Translations under genes and position numbers: made by a program
The notes under the pieces: generated by a model
Seen by the model: the letters and a program-made list of their open reading frames with translations, nothing else
Told to the model about the DNA's origin: nothing
Database searches by the model: none
Shown here: piece by piece, positions 42,301 through 54,300 of the stretch
How the letters are laid out: each line of letters opens with the position of its first letter
Numbering within the stretch: the first letter of the stretch is position 1
Origin: Siphonodentalium dalli
Taxonomy: Eukaryota > Mollusca > Scaphopoda > Gadilida > Siphonodentaliidae
Assembly (NCBI GenBank): GCA_032622095.1
Contig: CP136063.1
Coordinates: 219,745,982-219,809,981 of the forward strand
Length of the DNA: 64,000 bases
Reading direction: 5' to 3'

Positions 42301-45300
42301 CCGCGTTGTGAAAAAAACATAACCGCATTGGAACAACGTTACGACCACGTTGCGTTGAGACGAGAACCGCATTGATGGTTAATTCTCAACGCGGTCTCAA
42401 TGCGGTTCCAACGCAGTCGAGGGGGACACTTATTTTGAGAAGGTCTGTATATTACTTGTATTTCATCCTTCTGTGTACTAAACATGTTACTTGTATTGTA
42501 GCCTTCACCTGGCGTGAAAGCAATGTTGCTGTTGAAGCTTAACATGTTGGGTCTGCTGTTTGCATCTCTCGACACTGACAGAGACTACGGGGACGACACA
42601 GATCCCGACTCACCAAAGAAACAGCCATCTCCACCTGGTCAACCAAAACCGGTACGAAATAACTGCAAAATTAGATATTATGTCCCTTAAATGGGTACTG
42701 TACTCTAAATCTTGGCCATTTTTTGGCCATCTACTTTATACTCAATATGATATATGCAACAAATGAATTAGTTTGAGCCCTGGATGATACATTCATTTAT
42801 AAATTCATTTTCATTATAATTACCATGTGTTTGTGTCATTCATAGAGTACATGAGTGTATTTTGCACTAATTCACAGCTCAAATTCATTCATTTGTTACA
42901 TATATTCTGTTGAGTATAAAAGGAGATGGTCCCATAAATAGCCGGATTTAGTGTACAGTACCCCTTTAGTGACTATAATAACAAATATTTGAAAAGTGTA
43001 AATGGCCCAAATAGTAAACTTAGAACCTATAAACTCTATAAAGATGTGTTCCCAATGGAACCATAGATGCTCTACCAACTGATGTTTCATTGAATGTTGA
43101 TTTCGTGGTTTGGCCAAACCACAAAATCAACACATTAAATAGACCCCCATGAATTATATTGATTTTACAGAATCTGAGAACTTGAGCATTTATTTTTAAG
43201 GGCCTAGTTATGCATATTTTATACGAAATTGGTACTATTTCCAACTCGGACCATAACTCTGGTTCTATTAGAGGCGAGTAATTTGAATTTAACTCTTCCA
43301 TGACTGGAGCTTCCTGAAATAATGCGAAAACCCTGTGCCAATGCATTCTCTTATATATGCGAGTCTCCCATAGGGAGCCTCGCATATATAAGAGAATACA
43401 TTGGCGTAACAATATTTACCTTGGCCTTGTAAGCCATTGTGTTCTCTTACATATGCAAGGTTCCCTATGGAAGACTCACATATATAAGAGAATACACTGT
43501 CACATGATCTTTAATGCTGCACCAGCACAACTCCCGTCATCAAAGCGTTAAGACATTGTTTCTCATTCAGGTGTTTGTGGTGCTTCAAAAAGTGCTGCCG
43601 ATGCTGAAAGGTTTACTCTTGAGGTGGATAGCTGATGCTCAAGTCGTTGAGGTAAGGACTTTCGCTTTCTGGTACCTATCGTATGGGCTATTGTTTATAT
43701 AGAGAATAATCACTTGATTGAACTGAAGTGGTGATGTGAAATAATTAATGAGAGGCAGGGACGTTGTACAAACACTAATTCGCTCAAGTGTTTTACAAAA
43801 AGTCCCTGAGTTGAATAAATTGTTTCATGTCACCAGCAAGCCTTGAAATAGTGTGTCTGTCATTTGCAGAATGAGGTCCCCAGAGGGTGAATTTAGTGAT
43901 GCTACCCCGCATAGCAGGCTAGCATCACCAAATTCACCCTCTGGGGACCTCATTCTGCTTACACCTCAGCAGAATGAGGTTCCCAGAGGGTGAATTTGGT
44001 GATGCTAGCCCGCTATGCGGGGTAGCATCATTAAATTCACCCTCTGGGGACCTCATTCTGCAAATGACAGGCTCACTATTTCAAGGCTTGCTGGTGACAT
44101 GAAACAATTTATTCAACTCAGGGACTTTTTGTAAAACACTTGAGCGAATTAGTGTTTGTACAACGTCCCTGCCTCTCATTAATGAATACATTTATGAATA
44201 CAGAACGCGCTAGTTAAAGTGACATAATTATCGTGTACAATCACTCAAAAATCAAGGTAAATCTTACATAGGAATGTAATAATTTAAATTAAATTTATTA
44301 TTTTTCATTATATTGAAAAAATACCACAAATTTCTTAACTGGATTAATATGGATGGAGAGAATATCATGAGTTAAAATTTGGTGACCTCGATGAAAGCCG
44401 ATCTTTTTTGGGGTTGTTCCATAGCCATGTCATCAATGTTGCGGACCCCATCATCTAGATATCTGCGAATAGTGGTTTTTGATCAAATCAAATTTCTAAC
44501 CAAATTGCTCTCAAAAAATTTGAAAACGAATTGAATATGAAATAGAATATTTCATAATCTTGCTCGCCTAAATGATACGATAAAGATATGTTTCCTTTTC
44601 CGCTGTGTGAATGATGGATCGACAATTAAAGACACAATTTCTTCAAAATATAACTAACAAACAATTAGAAAAATACACTTTTTGTGTGCAGTAAACAAAA
44701 ACTTCCGACATCATTATTGGGGAATTCCACATCGATTCAAAACGTGGAATAGGAGATGGACCATTGCAGAATTACGCTATCACGACTTTCTCAACTATAA
44801 AACGGGGGTTTGATTAAAGGGCTTTGACCTGCATTACAACTGCCACTGCAAGTCAAAACTGAGCAAACTCAATCAAATAATGAAAAGATAATGCATCAAA
44901 TAGCATGTATGCGATTTCACATGACATACCGTTTAACAGATTTGTGAAGTATATTGCCGTCGATCTCCAATTGAATGACCACAGAATAAATTGTAACTTA
45001 ACTGTTATATTTTGCGGTCGCGAAACAAGAGTGTTAGAACAGTTAACTAAAAACGACAGATTGTGAGGGTATCTACTTTTTATACTTCGCACTAGTTGTG
45101 AATGTTCAAATATTACCTGGTTTGGTATATTCGGAATTACTATTCATTGTTTCAAAGTCGAATCAAATATTGAGGTCGAATCGAATAACAAATCGAATAT
45201 TGAATATTTGCAGGGGCCTACCATCATCGCAATGATAGCTAGGCTGTTGGGATAGGTTCAATAATATAATACCTGTTACATGTTGTATATATTTTTTCTA

Positions 45301-48300
45301 GGCTGTATGTGATTTACTGAAGCGATCTCTTCGGACACTGATGGATGATTTTGCTCCGATGTCAGAAGACGTTACACAAATGATTCTCCAAATGTATCAG
45401 TCTGTACCGCATGCTTCCATTGTGGACTTAGCTCGACAAGTGAGTCTTATCAATTAATAAAGTATCACAAAATAAGAACAATTTATAGAGCAGAGCATAG
45501 GGTTGAATTAAGACATGGTAGCTTTTCTCTCTACTGTTAATCAGGGAGAGTAAGGAACCATTATTGTTGACATAACATTGCAAAAGTTTTCAAATTTTAT
45601 CAATATTTAAAGGTAAAAATATTAATTATTTGAGTCTCAGACATTTTTTTTTCTGAATCAATGAGGGAGGGAAGACTTAATTTTTATGTTTACCCATACC
45701 ATGTATGGTAAACATAGTGTCGTTGTCCGGATTGACCACTCGTCGTGCGTCCGTCCGTCCGTCTGTCCGTCCGTCTGTCTGTCTGTCCGTCCATAGACAC
45801 TTTACGTGTAATGCGATAACTCAAACATTTTTTACCTGATCAAAACCAAATGTTGTATATGGGGTTTTCAGCCCAAAATACAGATCGAGTTCGAATATGG
45901 GTTTGATCCGACTTTTTTTGACAGAGTTATGGCCCTTTTTCGACTTAGAATTCACGCATTCTGCCATAACTCAAACATTTTTTATCTGATCGGAACCAAA
46001 TTTGGTATGTGAGTTTCTCGGCCCAAAATACAGATCGAGTTCGAATATGGGTTTGATCCGACTTTTTATTACGGAGTTATGGCCCTTTTTCGACTTAGAA
46101 TTAATGAATTCTGCCATAACTCAAACATTTTTTATCTGATTGGAACCAAATTTGGTGTATGAGTTTCTCAGACCAACATACAGATTGATTTCGAATATGG
46201 GTTTGATCGGATTTTGTTTAATGGTGTTATGGTCCTTTGACATATGATTCACACATACATGTACTTCGATAAATCAACCATTTTTCATCTGATAGGAACC
46301 AAATTTGGTATGTGAGTTTCTCAACTCAAAATACAGAACGAGTTTGAATATGGGTTAGATCCAATTTGTTATACCAGAGATATGGCCCTTTTTAAACTAA
46401 GAATTATCCAGATTATAACCCAAGTAACTTACAATTAATGAATACCTGCTTCTCTGTGAGCAAGATAAAAGACAATATAGTTTATTGCTTTGAGAGTTAT
46501 TTATAGCCCTCATATGTTAGGTCTGTATAAGAGACACAGTGAATTATTGGATAAATTGATTTAGCTATCTTTTTAACCACAACTTAGCCAGGTGAATTTA
46601 TTTAACTAGACCAATGGAGCTCTCTAAGTCCTTGGATGATGGGACTACATTGGATCAAACAGGGCAGAGATAGGTGATTTAACCCCTTTTACCCATTCCA
46701 TGTCTTTTAACCTTTTCCATTAAATAAATAATTATATTATTTTGATATCTCACATGGCAATTTGCAACAACATGAATAGAACTGCTCACACTATGATAGT
46801 GGTGACAGGCTCTAGAGTTTAGATGTTATATTAACCCTTCTATATTGACTCATACATTCCAATAATTTGTGTTATTACTGGTTATTATGTACATTTGTCA
46901 TATACTACTTTAGATCATAACAGTATACTCTATAATTCAACATTAAAAGATTATGATTCTGATCTTAACAATTTACTATCGCCAAGGGATGGGTTAAACA
47001 TCTGCCGATCGTGATCGGCCTCTCGTTTTATTTCCGATGACCAGGGATGTGATTATATAATTCCAGTGCCAAGTGCTACGCCATCTCATGAGAAATTAGT
47101 TAGCAATACCCGTAACAACTTTAGATCAGCAGAGATCGACGCCACTCTAGGTAGTGACATTTCCTATTTTCGTGATTTGTTTAGCGTTTGGTATTCAACC
47201 CCAATAAATTTGACAAACGCGGTGCAAAGGAATCATTGAGTGAGGCTGTGTCTGAGAATCAAATAATATTTTTTAGCCTAACATTTTTTCCATATCCTAT
47301 AAAAAGCTAACAAAAATATATATTTTAAATAGTGTTGCATCTAATACTATGCAATATACAAACCTATTTTGTCTCATTAAGTCGCCAAAAGTTTGAAACA
47401 AGGATGTGGTATTCTCCGTGAAATTGTCTGCGCTCAGATTTACGTCATGTACCCACCATAGTATCAACATCAATTCAATGCAAATGTGCATTAATCATTT
47501 CGGATAATACTTTTGTTTCAAGGCACGGATGGCTTTCATTATAGGTTATAATTTAGAAATAACAGTTAATATGCTAATAGTATAGTATAATATGAATCCG
47601 ATATTATCCACAAAACAAACTTTGTGTGAGCCGAGCGTTTGTTTATACAGCACGTAAATAGTGAGTGAATAGCAAAACACTCAACACTGTGGCAATTCTT
47701 TTAGGACAGTGATTCACGGTGACCCATCCAACACCGAAATTTTGAGAGGCGAGGATTAGTGAGCGCTATACCGGTATGTTGTAAACAACTTGGTAGCATT
47801 TCTAACCAAAGTTCACTAGTGGGGTCTCCCCGGTGTTGAGTGTTTTGCTTATCACATACTCTTTGCATACTGTTTGTTTACATAACACAGAGTACTAACA
47901 TGACAATAACATGCAATTTACTCGATATTTATGATTGGTACAAGAACAAAGTTTGTCTACAATATAATATTCTTTCTGTTTATGGTGGTTTTAACAGATG
48001 TGACTATTTTAACAGCAACACCCATCACCAACACTTACTGTATCTTTAATGCTAACACTGGTAGTCATACATTTATCATTTAACATTTCAGATAATACTT
48101 ATGTTTAGTGCTAACACTGGTCAGTCAGAAATGCAACCAGAACCAAAGAATAAATTATTACTGTGTGCTATCTGTGATAGAAGTCTGCAGCTCTTTCAGG
48201 GAGGTGAGCTTACTGCTGAAGCATGCAAATAGTGTGTCTGTCATTTGCAGAATGAGGTTCCCAGAGGGGGAATTTAGTGATGATGATGGGCTAGCATTAG

Positions 48301-51300
48301 CAAATTCACCTTCTTGAACCTCATTCTGCTTAGGCCTCAACTGTTATAGGAGACCTGTGATCAGATTGAAGTTCCACAGTTGAAGGTGGTGATGTTCACC
48401 CGTTAGTCACCTCGATTATGCATTTTTTCTTCTGCGAATTAGGGGATATAGAAACTTCCTAGAAGGAAAAGAGTAAATAAAACAACCTTAATTTGAGACT
48501 ATAGATACTTCCCTGAAGATGATGCCTAAGCTGAATGAGGTCCCCATAGGCTGAATTTGGTGATGATAGCCTGCTATGCGAGATATCATCACTAAATTCA
48601 CCCTCTAGGTTGTTACTGCTACACTCACAGCATATAATAAATTGGGTGTATTCAAAACTATGTTCTTTGGTAGCCAGGGTTACCGCTAGAGGGTCAGTCG
48701 GTCCCTATCTTTTGGGGTCCCTTTCCCCCAGCCACATTTCCCCTCTGAAATAGCTTGATGACTACATCACCTGTGTATCTCCCACTTTATAATAAAACCA
48801 ACTCGGAATGATAAACTAAAAGAAGTTTATTTTCCAATGTTGACCACTAGTGAACAGTAATACTTTTCAAGGATACACACATCATTAGTTATTGCCTTGT
48901 TTTGAAATATATCGAAGTGAACATCACCAAAAATTGTGTTTTATGCTGCCGAGTTATGTTGCCATTACCGTGCCAAATAAAACATATAAGAAATGACTGG
49001 AAGATCAATTGGTATCATTGGATTTTGACTGGTAGAGTGAATAAATAAATAAAGTGTGTGAATACCAAAGGGGTTAATTACTCTGCCAGTCCAAACTAAC
49101 GACCCCGATCAATCTCCCAGTCATTCCTCATAATCATGTACCAGTATAGTTTATTAGAACATCTAACAGTTTTCTGCACTACCAAAATTGTTGCATATAA
49201 CATAGTGTTCAAACATCTCCCAATAACAATATGCAGTGAGCGCGTGCATATAATCGGCTTGAAGTGAGGATGGCGGTTTATCACTTTTTATGCAGTGGCA
49301 AGCCTTGAAATAGCATGTCTGTCATTTGCAGAATGAGGTCCCCAGAGGGTGAATTTGGTGATGCTAGCGCGCTATGCGGGGTAGCATCACTAAATTCACC
49401 CTCTGGGAACCTCATTCTGCAAATGACAGACACTATTTCAAGGCTTGTGCAGTTATTGCTTGATGTACCTTGGAAATGTTCGTGTAAACTGTATTTTGAT
49501 TTGTACTGATTCTTACAGGCGATAATTGTGTGAATGTATAGGGTGTGTGATTATATTGCTATGAGGCTACCCCATTTTTTTCATGTAAACCTCAGGTTGT
49601 CAAAATTTAATCACAGTGTTGGAGAATGTTCATTTGCTGCAATATTGTTATGAATGCATTGTGGCTGTGAACTGAGGTATGCGATCCCAAAGTTTCCACG
49701 GAAACAGGGAAATAGTGCATTTGGTACAATCAAATTTAACTATCATAGTTTAATGATTGTTTGGTAACATTTTTCTTTGGAGTATCTGTACCTATCAATT
49801 GCTGTAGGAACTGTGCCACTTTAGAGGGCGTGGTTGACAAAAGTTTTGTCTATGCAATAAAATACAATTTTGATTTATGTTGATTGTTCTGTTTCAGACG
49901 TGAAGGAGCATACAGACATTATTGAGTCTTTCATGACGTTACTCTCTCAAGTAAGTTGATAAATTAATATAGTGTGTAGAACGTCAGACATTATTCAGTC
50001 TTTCATGACGTTACTCTCTCAAGTAAGTTGATAAATTAATATATTGTGTAGAACGTCAGACATTATTCAGTCTTTCATAATGTTACTCTCTCAAGTAAGT
50101 TGATAAATTAATATATTGTGTAGAACGTCAGACATTATTCAGTCTTTCATAATGTTACTCTCTCAAGTAAGTTGATAAATTAATATAGTGTGTAGAACGT
50201 CAGACATTATTCAGTCTTTCATAATGTTACTCTCTCAAGTAAGTTGATAAATTAATATATTGTGTAGAACGTCAGACATTATGCAGTCTTTCATAATGTT
50301 ACTCTCTCAAGTAAGTTGATAAATTAATATATTGTGTAGAACGTCAGACATTATGCAGTCTTTCATGATGTTACTCTCTCAAGTAAGTTGATAAATTAAT
50401 ATATTGTGTAGAACGTCAAATATTATTGAGTCTTTCATGATGTTACTCTCTCAAGTAAGTTGATAAATTAATATATTGTGTAGAACGTCAGACATTATTC
50501 AGTCTTTCATCATGTTACTCTCTCAAGTAAGTTGATAAATTAATATATTGTGTAGAACGTCAGACATTATTGAGTCTTTCATGACGTTACTCTCTCAAGT
50601 AAGTTGATAAATTAATATATTGTGTAGAACGTCAGACATTATTCAGTCTTTCATGATGTTACTCTCTCAAGTAAGTTGATAAATTAATATATTGTGTAGA
50701 ATGTCAAACATTATTGAGTCTTTCATGATGTTACTCTCTCAAGTAAGTGGATAAATTAATATATTGTGTAGAACGTCAGCTTTTTTTATCACAGCACAAC
50801 AACCCTTGGGTGAATGATATTTCATAGAGACAGATACGCTGTTTGGCATGTTTAAATTGGAAAAATCACATAAATAACTTGGGGGTAAAACATCAAAAAC
50901 ACAACTTTGTATGGCCTTAAATCAGTGTGTCATTAATTAATGAAAAACTGAGAATATCTTCATCAAAGATATCTTGTACACTGAACTGAAGCTCGGTTTC
51001 TAACAGAGCAAACAATGGCTAGGCATTATGACGATTGAAAATTTGTATGAATAATATGCGATTTATCTTGCTATAAACAGCAGAAGAAAGAAAGAGGAAG
51101 ATCTTACCTCATTGTTCCCTTTATAAGGAAATAGCGGCACGTGGTTAGTGAGAACTAATTTTGATTGACAAGTGCGCGAAAACGTACCATAGGTATTTTG
51201 TACCATTTCATTACCTATGATTATATTTTTTAAAATCTTCTGTGATATGCTAAGCATGAACGATAACCAATAGTTCAGTGTCCGAGATAATTATTAGGAG

Positions 51301-54300
51301 ATATATATTTTGTTAAGAAAATATAATTTTTATATGAGTAGATATGACAGTCATTACGACCGCTACACTGGCAGCTGTCAAATCATCATGACCACTACAC
51401 TGACGACAACTACACTGGTGACCACTATACTGGCGACTGTCATTACGACCACTACACTGGCGACTGTAGAATTATTATGACCACTACACTGGCAGCTGTC
51501 ATTATGACCACTACACTGGCGGGTGTCTTACAACCAATACACTGTCGGCTGTCATTACAACCACTACACTGCCAGCCACTACACTGACGACTGCTACACT
51601 GGTGACCACTACACTGGCGGCTCTCATTACAACCACTACACTGGAGGCTGTCATTACGACCACTACACTGGAGGCTGTCATTATGACCACTACACTTGCA
51701 GCGACTACACTGGCGACCACTACACTGGTGACCATTCCGCTGGTGGCCTCTACTGGCAGCCACTACTGGTGGCCACTACACTGGTGGCCAGTACTTTTGG
51801 CCACTACACTGGTGGCCACTACTGGCGACCAGTACACTGATGGCCACTATTGGCAGCCACTACTGGTGGCCACTATACTGGCGGCCACCACTGGCGGCCA
51901 CTACTGGTGGCCACTACACTGGTGGCCACTACACTGGTGGCCACTACACTGGTGAACACTACACTGGTGAACACTACACTGGCGGCCACTACTGGCAGCC
52001 AAAACTGGTAGCCACTACACTGGCGGCCACTACACTGGCGGCTGCAAAATTTGTTATAAATGTAAGGATTGGGGTCAAGCCTTGAAATAATTATTGTCAC
52101 AGTGCCTGTCAAAATGACAGACACCAAATGGATGGTGGCTTTCATTTTCTGGGCGATGTCTGTCAAAATTATGTGCTGTCATTTGTTCTCATATCTTATT
52201 TTATGTGATAAATAATGCTTCAATACCATGTAAAATAATCTCATGTGAGCTTAAAAAGTTACTCTCAGTGCTACTGCTGCCATCATGCTTTGTTTTTAAT
52301 AGAAACATTACTTCATCAATGACCGCCTAACAGCATTAACCAACTAAGCCAGAATTTAGTAGTATCCTATCAGGCTATCATCCCCTCCGGTAACCCCCCC
52401 CCCCACCCTTAATAAGAAATAAAATGCAAAATCATGGCATTATGCGATAGCGTTAGCATAATTCTGGCTCCATAATCTGGAACTGGTTAAAATATTTTGT
52501 TACATCTTACATGTTTATGATCATTTTCTTCAAATTTCTTGACAAGATACAACATTTCTAGTTGGACTTGGATATAGGATATTGAAATATGGTGAGATGC
52601 AGTATCTGCATTTTAAGTGGGTAACAACCCTCTTCTTCTCTGCCTCGAATTGCAACCACCGAACATCGGAACAAGATTGTGCTCCAGCAATTCGGAAATC
52701 CATTTGTGAACTGTGGGTCACTTTTACTGTTCGACCAGTGATCCCCCGTTTCATTATTCATGTAATTAAATTCTGCTTCAAACTGCCGTACATCTATCGT
52801 ACTGCTGGACTAGTGGACTAGTAGTATAAGCATTTTTTATTTCTTAATTCTTATTTTAAATATCGTATGCATGACCTTGATTTAAAACGGAAGTGCTAAA
52901 AGGTTACCGGTAAGCCAATAATTACGAACCGCACTTTAAACGAACCGAAACGAAACTTCCGAGTGGATGACGCGATTAAAGTACAACGCGTTATGCCGTT
53001 ATCTGATATAGCCGTACGAAACTATGCAATAAATTCATGTATCTAAGTGAACCTTCAGACGACCACGATTCAATCGTAAGTGGAAGGATTTTCGTCGTAG
53101 GAAGTAACAGGAAGATGGAGTGCGCATGCTCACGTCTAAATCGTAGAACAAAAAATAATATCAGACAGTGTTTGATTTTAGATGCGATATCGTGGCGTAT
53201 CCTTGGTTACATCCACTTGCGACGTAATCGCAGCCGTGTGTATGTAAAAATCGTAGCTGGAAATGGTTGTAGGGTAGTCAATCACATGCTTTAGAACAAC
53301 CTACGATAGAATAATGCACGTGACATCGCAATCGTCTGAACAAACTATCCACGATCTCGTCGGGCCCGATCCCTCCACTTACGATGTGTATCGTGGTCGT
53401 CTGAAGGTACACTAATAGTTTTCTTTGATCCAGATTTGCAAAAATAATTTGTCAGAAATGTCTTATCCAGTAATATTTTATCTGATGGGAGTTGAAATAT
53501 TCTGTCGGACAAAATGTCCGACCAGATGCAAATTGTGTCGGTCAAAGCTGGTTTGGTGGCTGTCATTGACCGTGAGCGACCACTTATTTCAAGGCTTGAT
53601 TGGGGTTAACTCTTTTGATAAATCTTGTTTCAGATACTGAAGAAAACGAAAAGCTTGCTAACAGATGGGAGCATAAATCTTCATGGCTTATTTCATGCTG
53701 GTATGTTATATACTAAATATCAGTGGCTTATTTCATGCTGGTATGTTATGTTTTAAATATCAATGGCTTATTTCATGAGAGTATGTGTTATGCTTTAATC
53801 TCTAAGACTTGAGTTCACATGTTACTGGCAAGACGTGCAATATTTACAAAGTGCTAAGTGTGTTATTAATCTACATATCAATGGCTTATTTCATGCTACT
53901 ATGCTAACACTTTCTTTGTGCAAACAAAGTGTCACTACTTCGCTAACAATAATAAAATTACCAGGATCAACAAACAGGTGTAACCAACAAGGATGATTAA
54001 TTAAGAAGTTTACAGTAAACCACAACTCTTTCAGCATACAATTTGGAGATGTCAAGAAAACGCTAATATCTCTTAATTAACTCTGTGCTGATGGTTTCAC
54101 TGCAGTGTCCGGTCCCGCCTCATTTCCAGTAAAAACTTACACAAGGTAGCCCTCATCTGTTCATCCATGTATCCGTCAGCAATTTCCTTTTGCATGTATT
54201 ACAATTACAATCAACAGTTTTCATCTGATTCATTCCAAACTTCATATTAATCTTCGGGGTCACCTCTAGATGGTATTTATCATATTGTTCAAATTTTTTT

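Noticed and set aside
51523-52085. Long open frames on both strands in the ACTGG array
   Set aside because: Openness follows from short periodicity; the peptides are simple HYTGG- or QCSG-like repeats with no gene structure.
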